A DNA stretch of 64,000 bases from Phytohabitans houttuyneae (GCF_011764425.1 NZ_BLPF01000004.1:310001-374000), one strand, 5' to 3'; counted from the stretch's first letter, positions 1-9,378 are shown. Translations and numbers: made by a program. Notes: generated by a model from the sequence alone, not told the origin.

Positions 1-2
1 CG

Positions 3-821
3 GCACTCTTTGGGAACCGAATCGGTGATCCTCTTGATGAAGAGGAAACTCAACGACTGGTCCGTCACGCCGTGAATTTTCGATTTCCGAACCGGATTCC
101 TCCCGGCTTTGCCGACCAAGGCAAGGGTACCGACCTTGCCAAGGCGGGCGACTATTTGTTGTGGGAGGAGATTATCCGACATACCGCAACTCTTCCCACG
201 CCTCGCCGCGTACTCTTTGTCTCCCGAGATACAAAAGAGGATTGGTACGAACAGAACGATAAGGGTAAACCTCTTCGTCCATTACCCGCATTATATGATG
301 AAATGCTAGCTCGATCAAAAGCCGAACTATTGATTCTCACACCAAAAGAGTTCCTGCATGGTGCTCAGATGTTTCTTGGCGCTCAACTGGAAGCTGGTAC
401 TTACGAGGAGGTGGACCGAGTTTCTGACGAGGTCGATCGGCAGCCGCGACCGATACAACCGGTAGAGCCAGACATGCTGTTGGCTAGCTTCTCCGAAGCC
501 GAACCGTACACGTTCGAAACTGTGGCTAACGCTCCTAGTTCGCCGGGCGTGCACATCGTTCTTGTTGGGGACGTTATCGTTTATGTCGGATCAACGGGCC
601 ACCTGCGACGGCGGCTCCGGCAACATCTTACTGGCCATCGGGGTTCGTCTGTATTGCATGACCGGGTTGGCCAACTTCTTGACACTCCGGAAAGTGCTGC
701 TACGCCCGCGGATGTGGCGGCCTGGTTAGGTCGGTGTACGGTCGGTTGGTACGAGACGGATGAGCCTGCGATAGCGAAGGAAGCGCTCGTCGTGGCGCTA
801 AACCCCCGTTTTAACCGTTAA
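3..821 (+). CDS. PIN-like (DUF4935) domain fused to a GIY-YIG nuclease domain; 5' end outside window
   Basis: The frame is open from the first bases of the window with no convincing start, so the N-terminus is missing; a GTG at 72 is only an internal candidate. The first ~130 visible residues match the C-terminal half of DUF4935 PIN-like proteins: a PNRIPPGF stretch, a GDYLLWEEI stretch and VSRDTKEDWY. Residues from about 180 form a GIY-YIG core, with HIVLVGDVIVYVGST followed by an arginine-rich helix (LRRRLRQHL) and a terminal glutamate plus NPRFNR. PIN-like domains are usually metal-dependent RNases and GIY-YIG domains are nucleases, so a two-nuclease defence or toxin role is inferred. It ends 3 nt before the tandem repeat. 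Whether it belongs functionally to the dpd cluster is unknown. Confidence 0.75.
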   Translation, partial: ALFGNRIGDPLDEEETQRLVRHAVNFRFPNRIPPGFADQGKGTDLAKAGDYLLWEEIIRHTATLPTPRRVLFVSRDTKEDWYEQNDKGKPLRPLPALYDEMLARSKAELLILTPKEFLHGAQMFLGAQLEAGTYEEVDRVSDEVDRQPRPIQPVEPDMLLASFSEAEPYTFETVANAPSSPGVHIVLVGDVIVYVGSTGHLRRRLRQHLTGHRGSSVLHDRVGQLLDTPESAATPADVAAWLGRCTVGWYETDEPAIAKEALVVALNPRFNR

Positions 822-823
822 GG

Positions 824-1207
824 GCGACGCACGAGCTCGCGAGCTGCTCCAGTTGGCGACGCACGAGCTCGCGAGCTGCTCCAGTTGGCGACGCACGAGC
901 TCGCGAGCTGCTCCAGTTGGCGACGCACGAGCTCGCGAGCTGCTCCAGTTGGCGACGCACGAGCTCGCGAGCTGCTCCAGTTGGCGACGCACGAGCTCGC
1001 GAGCTGCTCCAGTTGGCGACGCACGAGCTCGCGAGCTGCTCCAGTTGGCGACGCACGAGCTCGCGAGCTGCTCCAGTTGGCGACGCACGAGCTCGCGAGC
1101 TGCTCCAGTTGGCGACGCACGAGCTCGCGAGCTGCTCCAGTTGGCGACGCACGAGCTCGCGAGCTGCTCCAGTTGGCGACGCACGAGCTCGCGAGCTGCT
1201 CCAGCTG
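824..1207. repeat. 12-copy perfect tandem repeat, 32-bp unit
   Basis: Twelve head-to-tail copies of one 32-bp unit start at 824 and every 32 nt up to 1176. The only variation is one T-to-C change at the end of the last copy, followed by a 7-nt partial unit. Each unit contains the 12-bp perfect palindrome AGCTCGCGAGCT, so the array could form repeated hairpins or act as repeated protein-binding sites. There are no spacers, so it is not a CRISPR array. Because 32 is not a multiple of 3, long open frames appear on both strands; I regard these as artefacts of the repeat. It lies between the nuclease gene and queC. Confidence 0.95.
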
Positions 1208-1540
1208 GCGACGCGGCGTCCTCGATGAGACTTGCGTGGGGGCACGGGGAGCACCAGGTCGCCACCTGAGCTGAGCGGACAGTTGACTCCAAGATGCGCT
1301 ACGGGTCTGCCCGAACATCTACTCGTCACATGCAGGCAGTGGATGGGTGGAACGGCGTCGACCTCCCCGACGGGCCATAGGCAACTGTCGTACGCGGGTA
1401 CTAATTTGACCACGGGTTGGTGACGGTCCTCAGGGTGCTGCTGGTCAGGGCTTGGGTCTGCTGCCGTGCTGGCAACTGTCACCGTGGCGAACTCGATCTG
1501 CGGCAGTTTCTTGGGTAACGTCACGCACGGTGGTGCCGAA

Positions 1541-1558
1541 AACTACACCCCTGTAGTT
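1541..1558. promoter_or_regulatory. Perfect inverted repeat upstream of queC
   Basis: The sequence AACTACACCCCTGTAGTT is a 7+4+7 perfect inverted repeat centred about 47 nt before the queC start. It could be a repressor operator; TACA-N-TGTA cores resemble BlaI/CopY-type sites. It could also be a short hairpin in the leader. It is the only regulatory-looking element seen before the preQ0/dpd operon. The rest of 1208-1596 shows nothing recognisable. Confidence 0.4.
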
Positions 1559-1596
1559 CGCGTTGCGGCATCAGTTTCTCATAGGGGGTTCCAGCG

Positions 1597-2292
1597 ATGG
1601 GCGAGTCGAAGGCAGTAGTCCTGCTCAGCGGAGGTCTGGACTCGACGACAGTGTTGGCCGTTGCCGCCAGCATGGGCTTCGAACCTTATGCCCTAAGTTT
1701 CCGCTATGGACAACGTCACACGGTTGAGTTGGAGGCGGCGAGTCGTGTCGCGCGGGCCCACGGGGTGCGTCGTCACGTGATCGCCGACATCGACCTACGT
1801 GTGTTTGGCGGCTCGGCGCTTACCGACGAGGCCATCAGCGTGCCGCACCACGGCAGCGTCGAAGAGCTCAACTCCGACATCCCGGTGACTTACGTTCCGG
1901 CTCGTAACACCATTTTCCTGTCGTTCGCGTTGGCTTGGGCGGAGACGCTCGGCGCGTCGGACGTGTTCATCGGCGTGAACGCCCTGGACTACAGCGGCTA
2001 CCCCGACTGCCGTCCCGAGTACATCGAGGCCTATGAGCGGATGGCGAATCTGGCTACCAAGGCCGGAGTCGAAGGAACGCAGCAGTTGAAGATCCACACG
2101 CCGTTGATCAGTCTGACGAAGGCAGAGACGATCAAGCTGGGTATGGAACTCGGCGTGGATTACTCGCTGACCCACAGCTGCTATGACCCGGTCGGCGACC
2201 GTGCCTGCGGAACGTGTGACTCCTGCCTGCTGCGCGCCCGCGGTTTCGCCGAGTTGGGGTACACGGATCCGGCGCTCGTTCCGGCCAGTTGA
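1597..2292 (+). CDS. queC: 7-cyano-7-deazaguanine (preQ0) synthase QueC
   Basis: QueC converts 7-carboxy-7-deazaguanine to preQ0 using ATP and ammonia, the last step of preQ0 synthesis. The 231-aa length is typical. The N-terminus has the PP-loop signature SGGLDS (residues 11-16). The C-terminus carries the four zinc-binding cysteines (about 195, 204, 207 and 210, as [16 protein letters not shown]). The ATG at 1597 follows a purine-rich AGGGGG about 10 nt upstream. It is the first gene of a tightly packed run in which queE starts 2 nt after its stop codon. Placed beside folE2 and dpdA, its product most likely feeds DNA modification rather than tRNA queuosine. Confidence 0.96.
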   Translation: MGESKAVVLLSGGLDSTTVLAVAASMGFEPYALSFRYGQRHTVELEAASRVARAHGVRRHVIADIDLRVFGGSALTDEAISVPHHGSVEELNSDIPVTYVPARNTIFLSFALAWAETLGASDVFIGVNALDYSGYPDCRPEYIEAYERMANLATKAGVEGTQQLKIHTPLISLTKAETIKLGMELGVDYSLTHSCYDPVGDRACGTCDSCLLRARGFAELGYTDPALVPAS

Positions 2293-2293
2293 C

Positions 2294-2932
2294 GTGTACC
2301 GCGTCAAGGAGATCTTCTACACCCTGCAGGGTGAGGGGAGCCACGCCGGCCGCCCCTCGGTGTTCTGTCGATTCACGAACTGCAACCTGTGGACCGGTCG
2401 AGAGCACGAGCGCTACCGCGCCATCTGCCAGTTCTGCGACACAGACTTCGTCGGCACCGACGGACCTGGCGGCGGGCGGTTCGCCACCGCCGACGACCTC
2501 GCCGCCGCGGTCACGAAAGCCTGGCAGGGCCTTGAGCACCCACGCGCGCGGCGTTACGTCGTGTGCACTGGTGGTGAGCCACTGCTGCAACTCGATCAGC
2601 CAGCGGTGGATGCACTCCATGCGGAAGGGTTTGAGGTCGCCATCGAGACCAACGGCACCCGCATCGCGCCGGCCGGCATCGACTGGATCTGCGTGAGCCC
2701 GAAAGCGGGAGCCGATCTTGTCTTGACCGCCGGCGATGACTTGAAGCTGGTGTACCCGCAGCCGGGAGCGATGCCCGAGCAGTTCGAGCACCTGGCCTTC
2801 AGCAGGTTCCTTCTACAACCGATGGACGGGCCCGACCGGGAAGCGAACACCGCCGCAGCGGTCCGGTACTGCCTGGAACATCCCCAATGGCAGTTGAGCC
2901 TGCAAACCCACAAGTACCTGGGAATCGCATAG
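2294..2932 (+). CDS. queE: 7-carboxy-7-deazaguanine synthase QueE (radical SAM)
   Basis: QueE is a radical SAM enzyme that contracts 6-carboxytetrahydropterin to 7-carboxy-7-deazaguanine. The protein has 212 aa from the GTG at 2294, which directly follows the queC stop. It shows the [11 protein letters not shown] start of the family and the atypical cluster motif CX14CX2C (cysteines flanking [14 protein letters not shown] and then CQFC). A GGEPLLQ stretch is the SAM-binding glycine motif. The open frame extends upstream into queC, but that part has no QueE homology. Its stop codon overlaps the queD GTG by one base (TAGTG), indicating translational coupling. Confidence 0.95.
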   Translation: MYRVKEIFYTLQGEGSHAGRPSVFCRFTNCNLWTGREHERYRAICQFCDTDFVGTDGPGGGRFATADDLAAAVTKAWQGLEHPRARRYVVCTGGEPLLQLDQPAVDALHAEGFEVAIETNGTRIAPAGIDWICVSPKAGADLVLTAGDDLKLVYPQPGAMPEQFEHLAFSRFLLQPMDGPDREANTAAAVRYCLEHPQWQLSLQTHKYLGIA

Positions 2933-3288
2933 TGGAAATCTTTCGCGAGTTCACCTTCGAAGCGGCACACCGGCTGCCGCGTGTGCCTGAGGGCCACAAG
3001 TGCGCTCGCCTACATGGCCACTCCTACCGGCTCGAGGTCCACATCCGTGGCGAGGTCGACCCGACGGCGGGCTGGATCATGGACTTCGGCGAACTCAAGG
3101 CAACGGTGAAGCCGGTCATCGACCAACTCGACCACTACTACCTCAACGAGGTGCCCGGGCTGGAGAACCCCACGAGCGAGAACCTCGCCCGCTGGGCCTG
3201 GGGGAAGCTGGCCGACGCCCTGCCTCTATCAGCGATCGTCGTGCGCGAGACGTGTACCTCCGGCTGCGTTTACCGAGGTGAATCATGA
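2932..3288 (+). CDS. queD: 6-carboxytetrahydropterin synthase QueD
   Basis: QueD converts 7,8-dihydroneopterin triphosphate to 6-carboxy-5,6,7,8-tetrahydropterin. The product has 118 aa, close to the E. coli enzyme in length and sequence. FEAAHRLP and HGHSY supply the zinc histidines, the cysteine in GHKC is the expected catalytic residue, and the LDHYYLN, NPTSE and ETCTSGC blocks are intact. GTG at 2932 was chosen because it overlaps the queE stop and aligns with the family N-terminus. The folE2 ATG overlaps its stop codon (ATGA). Confidence 0.96.
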   Translation: MEIFREFTFEAAHRLPRVPEGHKCARLHGHSYRLEVHIRGEVDPTAGWIMDFGELKATVKPVIDQLDHYYLNEVPGLENPTSENLARWAWGKLADALPLSAIVVRETCTSGCVYRGES

Positions 3289-4076
3289 CCCTGATCGACG
3301 TTCAGGCACTTGCTGACACCCGCGGCGTCACGCTCGACGAGGTCGGCGTTGAGGGCCTTCGGTATCCCGTGCTGGTCTGCGACGGGCAAGGCAACAAACG
3401 CGACACAGTCGCAACGCTGGCAATGTCCGTCGACGTCGCCAGCGACGTCAAGGGCGCGCACCTGAGCCGATTCGTTGAGGTGCTCCACGCCTGGCGCGAC
3501 CAACTCAGCGCCGCCAGCCTCGTGCTCATGGCCGATGACCTCCGTCATCGGATGGGCAGCAACCGAGCCACCATCGCGGCGTCATTCGTCTACTTCCTTG
3601 AACGACAGGCACCGGCAACCGGAGCCATGTCCTTTATGGACTATCCATGCACCGTCTCTGCAATCGCCGGTCCCGGTGGCGCCGTGATCCGGCTACAAGC
3701 GGAGGTCGCGGTCACCAGCGTCTGCCCGTGTAGCAAAGCCATCAGTGACCGCGGCGCGCACAACCAGCGCGGCCGCATCACGATCGACGTCGAGTTGGCC
3801 GACCCCGACAGCGACATCTGGTTGGATGACCTGATTGGCATCGCTGAGCAGTCAGCGTCCTCGCCGCTGTACGCGCTGCTGAAGAGGCCCGATGAGCGAC
3901 ACGTGACGATGGCCGCTTACGACAATCCGGTGTTCGTCGAGGACATGGCCCGCAATGTGATTGTCGCCATCCGCGATGACAAGCGTGTTGCTTGCGGTCG
4001 CGTCCGGGTCGTCAACGACGAGAGCATCCACAATCACGCTGCGTTCACCCAGGTTTCCTGGACCCGGCAGCGATGA
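3285..4076 (+). CDS. folE2: GTP cyclohydrolase I type B (FolE2)
   Basis: This enzyme converts GTP to 7,8-dihydroneopterin triphosphate, the entry point to preQ0. The 263-aa protein is of the FolE2/GCYH-IB type, not FolE. The signature [18 protein letters not shown] contains the cysteine pair at residues 147 and 149 and the metal-binding His at about 159. A dedicated cyclohydrolase here means the cluster can make its precursor directly from GTP without drawing on the host folate pathway. The start overlaps queD (ATGA). The next gene begins 10 nt after the stop. Confidence 0.94.
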   Translation: MTLIDVQALADTRGVTLDEVGVEGLRYPVLVCDGQGNKRDTVATLAMSVDVASDVKGAHLSRFVEVLHAWRDQLSAASLVLMADDLRHRMGSNRATIAASFVYFLERQAPATGAMSFMDYPCTVSAIAGPGGAVIRLQAEVAVTSVCPCSKAISDRGAHNQRGRITIDVELADPDSDIWLDDLIGIAEQSASSPLYALLKRPDERHVTMAAYDNPVFVEDMARNVIVAIRDDKRVACGRVRVVNDESIHNHAAFTQVSWTRQR

Positions 4077-4086
4077 GGACGCCGCG

Positions 4087-5030
4087 ATGACCAACGCTGC
4101 CGACGAGCCCGTACACATTGTGGTTACCTGCACCAACCGCAAGCGATATCCTGTGCCGCCACAGTTGCGCATCAGCAACCTTGCCCACTTACGACCGGGC
4201 ACCAGGTTCAACGAATGGACCGCGCGGCTCGCCGACAGTTCCCACTCTCGGTACCCGGCTGCGGACCTCTACGCCGGAGAACACTGGCAGGTAGCCCAGA
4301 AGCTGACCGAGGCCCTCGCAGCCAAGACGGCGGTGTTGTGGATCGCGTCAGCCGGCTACGGCCTCGTCGCGGCAGACACAGCAGTCTGCGCCTACGGGGC
4401 CACGTTCTCTGCCTCGGCCCCCGACGCGGTCGGTGCCAGCCTCGCTGACGTCACCGACTGGTGGCGTCGACTTGGACAGTGGCCAGGACCAGCACGTGAA
4501 TCTCCGCGGACATTCGCCGACCTGGCACGTCGCAACCCGCAGGCAACGATCGTTGCGGTACTGTCCGAGGCCTACCAGCGGGCGTGTGTCGATGACTTGC
4601 TAACCGCGGCGGCGGTCCTCGGCCCCGAGGCTCTATCCGTGGTGGGACCGCCGGACGCCCAACCCCGGCTAACTGATTTGCTGGTGCCGGTTACCGCGCC
4701 GATGCGTCACACCGTCGGTGGAAGCCTGCAGGCACTCAACGTCCGCGTCGCCAGGCACCTGCTGGAGCACAGCGTCGGTCTTCAGCGCGCACCGTTGCGT
4801 GAAGCTGCCGTCGCCACTATCCCCCGAGGCCACCGACCCCTCGGGCGGCTGGGGAGCGTATGTCCGATACCGAGCTCCGTGCGTACATCCAGATGCAGGC
4901 GCACACCAGCGCCACCAACCTGCTGCGCCAACTGCGTGCCACCGGCCGCTCTTGCGAACAGGGCAGATTCGGGCTCCTGCACGCGCAGATATGTCGCGCC
5001 GATGGATGTCAGCGGGTGAGCCGATCATGA
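4087..5030 (+). CDS. dpdC: Candidate DpdC (DUF6884-like), interrupted by a -1 frameshift
   Basis: The ATG at 4087 follows a GAGG. The first ~255 residues read well: a VHIVVTCTNRKRY start, an LYAGEHW block, an ASAGYGLV block and the LNVRVARHLLEH helix. The frame then turns into Cys/Arg-rich nonsense ending at 5019. Moving to the -1 frame at the GGGG run at 4851-4854 gives RLGERMSDTELRAYIQ and then LLRQLRATGRSCEQGRFG. That frame ends at 5030 with an ATGA overlap to the next gene, so it is the real C-terminus. DpdC is known to convert dPreQ0 in DNA to the amide form dADG. The assignment here rests on position and elimination, since the other ten dpd genes are accounted for; it is not based on a diagnostic motif. 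Confidence 0.6.
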
Positions 5031-6153
5031 CTAGCAAGGCGGAGTTGGTGCGGCGCGCGCTGAGGCTGGAACAGACGGGTGGGCACCCGCTGTACCTCTT
5101 TACGCTCACCGCCGCCGAAGTACTACAGGTCGCGGACGTGTCGAGGGTCAGCCGCGACGAGGCCGGCACACTTATCGGCTACCAGCGCCCCGAGGTACAA
5201 AGCCACGTCCAGGACATCATCGACTACCTCGACAGCGACCCCGTCATCTTCCCCAACGCCATCATCTTGGCCCTGTCCTCGAAGGCAAAGTTCGTCTCCA
5301 GCCGCGGTCCCAACGTCGGCGACGGACTCGCCACCTCCGGCACCCTCACCCTGCCGCTACCCACGAACGACCGGCGGAAGCCGGCGTGGATCGTGGATGG
5401 CCAACAACGCGCCCTGGCATTGTCTCGCGCCACCCGCACGGATCTCCCGGTTCCCATCACCGCGTTCGTCGCTGACACCGTCAGCCTTCAACGTGACCAG
5501 TTTCTGCGGGTCAACAACACCAAGCCTCTGCCACGCAGCCTCGTCACCGAACTCCTGCCAGAGGTTGACAGCCCGCTCCCGACACACCTGACGGTCCGCA
5601 AAGCCCCCTCCTACCTGTGCGACCGACTCAACAACGACCAGGACTCACCCTTCTACCGCATGATCAAACGTGCATCTACCAGCAAGAAGGACGCCGCCAG
5701 AGCCGTGATTGCCGACAACAGCGTCGTCCAGATGCTTCAAGAGAGCTACCGGCACGGCTGCCTCTACCCATACCGCAACCTCAGCACCGGGGACACCGAC
5801 GTCGACGGCATACACCACGCCTTGTGCATCTACTGGGGAGCCGTCCGCGACGCGTTCCCCGAGGCCTGGGGGAAACCCCCACCAACAGCCGGCTCATGCA
5901 CGGCGCCGGCATCCGGGCAATGGGTCGCCTCATGGACCAAGTGCTCGGCACCATCGACGTACACCAACCCGGCTCCGCGGCCGAGATCCGCAAGCACCTC
6001 GACCTGGTCGCTCCACACTGCCGCTGGACGTCAGGCACATGGGACGAGAGCGGCCTGCGCTGGGACGCGGTCGAAAACGTCCACCGACACATCGAGAAGC
6101 TGTCGAACTACCTCATCCGCGTCTACCTCACCGCGAGGACCCAGCTGCGATGA
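5027..6153 (+). CDS. dpdB: DpdB, first copy (DGQHR/DndB-like), interrupted by a -1 frameshift
   Basis: DpdB assists DpdA in putting preQ0 into DNA; in Salmonella both were reported as needed for dPreQ0. The ATG at 5027 overlaps the upstream stop. The GYQRPEV block and the signature WIVDGQQR (DGQQR near residues 124-128) mark the DGQHR/DndB-like family, and NNTKPLP is also conserved. The frame breaks at the CCCCC run at 5876-5880. Reading one base back restores KPPTNSRLMHGAGI and the CRWTSGTW block found in the second copy. The restored frame stops at 6153, overlapping the dpdA ATG. Corrected length is about 375 aa. It is clearly a paralogue of the gene at 7385. Confidence 0.85.
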
Positions 6154-7388
6154 AGTTCTTTTTTCCCGACAGCCAAGACCAGGTCGATCCCAGCTTCGAC
6201 TTCATCACCGAAGAACGCGACCCCTTCCGGGTCCGCCAACGCGACGACCTATACGCCCACGAAGTCCTGCAGCCCGCACCGTTCGACGGGCTCCTCGTGT
6301 CGAAAGCGATCGTGGACGGCACCGCCGCTGCCAGCACCGGCAAGTACACCGTTGCTCAGCGTCACCGCCTCTACCGGCAAGGCGCTCAGGCTTTCTTCCG
6401 GCTCAACACCGGCAGCACCCAACTGAAGATCATGGGTGACTGTGGTGCGTTCTCCTACGTCAACGAGGAATATCCGCCCTACACCGTTGACGAGGTGATC
6501 GACTTCTACGACGGCTGCGGCTTCGACTACGGCATCGCCGTGGATCACGTCATTTTCCAATACGAACCGACCGTGGTCCGAACCGACCCCCGCGCGGCCG
6601 AATGGGTACGACGCCAAGAGATCACCCTGACGCTGGCTGCGGACTTTTGGAAACGGTGCAGCGCCCGGGACGTCCACTTCACGCCGGTCGGTGTCGCCCA
6701 AGGGTGGAGCCCAGAATCCTACGCAGACGCCATCACTACCCTGCAGCGCATTGGCTACAAACGCATCGCCCTTGGCGGCATGGTCCCACTCAAGACGTAC
6801 GAGATACTTGCCTGCCTCCGCGCTATTGACAACGTCCGCAACCGAAACACCCAACTCCACCTGCTCGGCGTCAGCCGCTACGAAGACATCCCCACATTCA
6901 CCAGTCACGGGGTCACCAGTTTCGACAGCACATCACCGTTCCGGCAGGCGTTCAAAGACGACAAGGACAACTACTACACCCCTAAGCGCAACTACATCGC
7001 GCTACGAGTACCGCAAGTCGACGGTAACGCCAAACTCAAAAAGCGCATCCAGTCCGGCGAGATCCAGCAAGACCAGGCCCTGCGCCTGGAGCGCACGGCA
7101 TTGCAACTACTGCGCCAGTACGACACAGGTCAAGTCGACGCCGATCCCGTCCTGGAGGCACTGCAGGCCTACAGCGCGGTGTGGGACGGCAAGTCCGACC
7201 GCACCGCCCAGTACCGCCAAACCCTCGAGGACCGCCCCTGGCGCACATGCGGCTGTACAATCTGCGGCACTGTCGGCGTCGAAGTGATCATCTTCCGCGG
7301 ATCGGAACGCAACAAACGACGTGGTTTCCACAACCTGTATGTTTTCGGACAACGCCTACGTGCCCAACTGGGGAAGGACGACTCGTGA
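6150..7388 (+). CDS. dpdA: DNA-guanine transglycosylase DpdA
   Basis: DpdA is a TGT-family enzyme that swaps guanine for preQ0 in DNA. The 412-aa protein keeps the TGT layout. MGDCGAF provides the general-base Asp (D97), TSFDST provides the candidate nucleophile Asp (D259), and a C-terminal zinc site is present (C367, C369, C372 and His394, as CGCTIC...H). LGGMVPL and LLGVSRYEDIP are the substrate-pocket and barrel segments typical of the family. It is much closer to DpdA than to tRNA TGT because it lies between two dpdB genes in a dpd cluster. The start overlaps the upstream dpdB stop (ATGA) and its stop overlaps the next GTG. Confidence 0.93.
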   Translation: MKFFFPDSQDQVDPSFDFITEERDPFRVRQRDDLYAHEVLQPAPFDGLLVSKAIVDGTAAASTGKYTVAQRHRLYRQGAQAFFRLNTGSTQLKIMGDCGAFSYVNEEYPPYTVDEVIDFYDGCGFDYGIAVDHVIFQYEPTVVRTDPRAAEWVRRQEITLTLAADFWKRCSARDVHFTPVGVAQGWSPESYADAITTLQRIGYKRIALGGMVPLKTYEILACLRAIDNVRNRNTQLHLLGVSRYEDIPTFTSHGVTSFDSTSPFRQAFKDDKDNYYTPKRNYIALRVPQVDGNAKLKKRIQSGEIQQDQALRLERTALQLLRQYDTGQVDADPVLEALQAYSAVWDGKSDRTAQYRQTLEDRPWRTCGCTICGTVGVEVIIFRGSERNKRRGFHNLYVFGQRLRAQLGKDDS

Positions 7389-8602
7389 CCCGCATACGTG
7401 CCACGGCCCGCGCTGCTGACAAAAACACGCCCGCCGGCGGCGCCGTCCAGCTTCTCCGCGTGCCAGCGTTGGAAATCCGACAAGGACCAACGCGGAGGCT
7501 CTATACCTTCGCCATCGACGGTAAAAAGGTTCCGCAATTTGCCGCTGTGTCTCGGGTTCGTCGTGACGAACAGAAGCAGTTGCACGGTTACCAGCGCCCC
7601 GAAGTCCTCAACCATGTCGCCGCCATCCGCCGCTACATCGAATCCGACGACAACCCGCTGCTCCCCAACGCGATCGTGATCGCCTTTGACGAGCGGGTGA
7701 AGTTTGTGCCTGCCACGACTCCTGGGAATGAGCCCGAAGGTACGGGCTATGTGCGTACAGGCACGCTCCAGGTCCCGATCAATCACCTATGGGAAGACGT
7801 AGACAAGCCCGGCTTTATCGTCGATGGGCAGCAACGCTGCGCGGCAATCCGCGACGCCAGCGTCGATGCCTTCCCGATCTGCGTAACTGCATTCATCACA
7901 GGAGAGCACGCCGACCAACGATCCCAGTTCATCCTAGTCAACTCGACCAAGCCGCTGCCGAAGGGTCTCATACACGAGCTCCTACCCACCGCCTCCGGAG
8001 CGCTGCCCACGCCACTGCGGGTACGGCAACTGCCCGCCACTGTGCTAGAGCGCCTCAATTACGACGAGCGTTCCCCGCTCCAGCACATGATCCAAACGCC
8101 AACCAATCCAACCGGGGTCATAAAAGATAACTCGGTCCTCAAGATGGTTGAGAACAGCATCTCCGACGGAGTGCTTTACCGGTTCCGCGGGGACGACGCA
8201 CTTCCGAACGTTGGACTCATGTTCACCGTCCTGGCCAACTTCTGGACCGCGGTCCGGGACGTTTTCGGAGAGGAAGCCTGGAACAAGCCGCCACGCAAGT
8301 CGCGGCTCATGCACGGTGCGGGCGTCATCAGTATGGGCTTCCTCATGGATGCCATCGCTGACCACCATGGGCCGGGCGAGGACCTGCCCGACGCCAACGA
8401 GTTCGCCGCCGCCCTCAAGACCGTTAAAGACGACTGCCGCTGGACCGGTGGCACCTGGGACTTCGGCGACGGCGTCGTATGGCGCTGGAACGACATCCAA
8501 AACACTCCCCGTGATATCCAGCGAGTGACCGACTTCCTGTTGGGGCGGTACCGTGCGAGCCTCACCACTGGAAACGGGCGCAAGGCGAAGCGCCGACGGT
8601 AG
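7385..8602 (+). CDS. dpdB: DpdB, second copy (DGQHR/DndB-like)
   Basis: This intact 405-aa DpdB starts at GTG 7385, overlapping the dpdA stop (GTGA); the open frame continues upstream but only inside dpdA. It has the HGYQRPEV block, FIVDGQQRCAAI (DGQQR near 147-151), NSTKPLP, SRLMHGAGV and CRWTGGTW, matching the first copy block by block. The two copies are clearly diverged, for example in the region before the DGQQR motif, so they are not a recent duplication. Two DpdB proteins around one DpdA may act as a heteromeric complex (inference). It closes the modification half of the cluster; 776 nt follow before dpdE. Confidence 0.9.
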   Translation: MTRIRATARAADKNTPAGGAVQLLRVPALEIRQGPTRRLYTFAIDGKKVPQFAAVSRVRRDEQKQLHGYQRPEVLNHVAAIRRYIESDDNPLLPNAIVIAFDERVKFVPATTPGNEPEGTGYVRTGTLQVPINHLWEDVDKPGFIVDGQQRCAAIRDASVDAFPICVTAFITGEHADQRSQFILVNSTKPLPKGLIHELLPTASGALPTPLRVRQLPATVLERLNYDERSPLQHMIQTPTNPTGVIKDNSVLKMVENSISDGVLYRFRGDDALPNVGLMFTVLANFWTAVRDVFGEEAWNKPPRKSRLMHGAGVISMGFLMDAIADHHGPGEDLPDANEFAAALKTVKDDCRWTGGTWDFGDGVVWRWNDIQNTPRDIQRVTDFLLGRYRASLTTGNGRKAKRRR

Positions 8603-9378
8603 CCAACGCGACCCCACGGCGAACAACTGCAAGAGGGATGGGCTACCCTCGGCAGCTTCGTAGTCCACCAGTGGAGCGCGCCTGTTGTGCTGTCGGCATT
8701 TGGCGGCTGAGAGGGCGTCGGATGGCGGCAGCCACGTAACGAGGGGGATCTCCCAAGCAAGGGGCCGGATTCCCCATTGGCGGCTGACCGATCGACCCAT
8801 CCGGCCCGGCGGCAACCCGCAGCTCATGCGCATCAAAGGTTTCACTGAGTCATATCGACGGCGCCCTTTGCCGGTGCCGCAACGACGAGGCCTGCCCCCT
8901 CACGGGCCAGGGGTCCACGTTGTTTATGCAAGGGCCTGGGGTGCGAGGGGTCTTCCGGCCGGCTGGAACAAGCGACGTGCAAGTCACCGCTGGCGCATGG
9001 TGCCGGGCGAGTTTTTCCATGGACTACCTGACGGACGCGATTCGCTGGCGCCCGCCGCTGGACCGAGGGGAATGGATCTTCAGTCGCGGGCCGTGCATGG
9101 ATGGAACGGCATCCGGAACACACGACCCGTGACCGCCTTTCCCGCACGACTACCGTGCCATCGCCCCGTAAGTAGCGAGCGCTGCAGGGCCGAGAAGGTA
9201 GGCGAGAGGTATCCAGTCCAGCGTATGGCGCGACGCCGGTCCGGAGGTGCCTGGCCTCCGTTTGTGTCTATTTCCCGACTGACCTATCCATTTGGCCCAC
9301 ACGAGATCCTCTTTAGTTTACTCGCAAGGGGCTGTCGGTGGGGTGAAGAATGTCGGTGGCGGTAGATATCCTGCGTGT
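8603..9378. other. 776-nt gap between modification and restriction halves of the dpd cluster
   Basis: Open frames exist on both strands, the longest on the plus strand at 8685-9365, but none has a plausible protein composition or a recognisable domain. I see no RNA gene or clear hairpin. A promoter for dpdE is expected near the right end but cannot be pinpointed by eye. Confidence 0.5.

Noticed and set aside
824-1207. CRISPR array
   Set aside because: Units are head-to-tail with no spacers and no cas genes nearby.
811-1524. Long repetitive proteins on either strand across the tandem repeat
   Set aside because: They arise because a stop-free 32-bp unit stays open in all frames; there is no ribosome site or conserved domain.
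1500-1596. preQ1/preQ0 riboswitch upstream of queC
   Set aside because: Only a 7-bp hairpin with a CCCC loop is visible; I cannot see the A-rich tail or pseudoknot partner expected of preQ1 riboswitches.
4840-4865. Programmed -1 frameshifting in dpdC
   Set aside because: The site is only a GGGG run without a classical slippery heptamer, and many unrelated genes here show the same kind of one-base break.
8685-9365. 226-aa ORF between dpdB and dpdE
   Set aside because: Arg/Pro/Gly-rich, no domain, no ribosome site, and overlaps the start region of dpdE.
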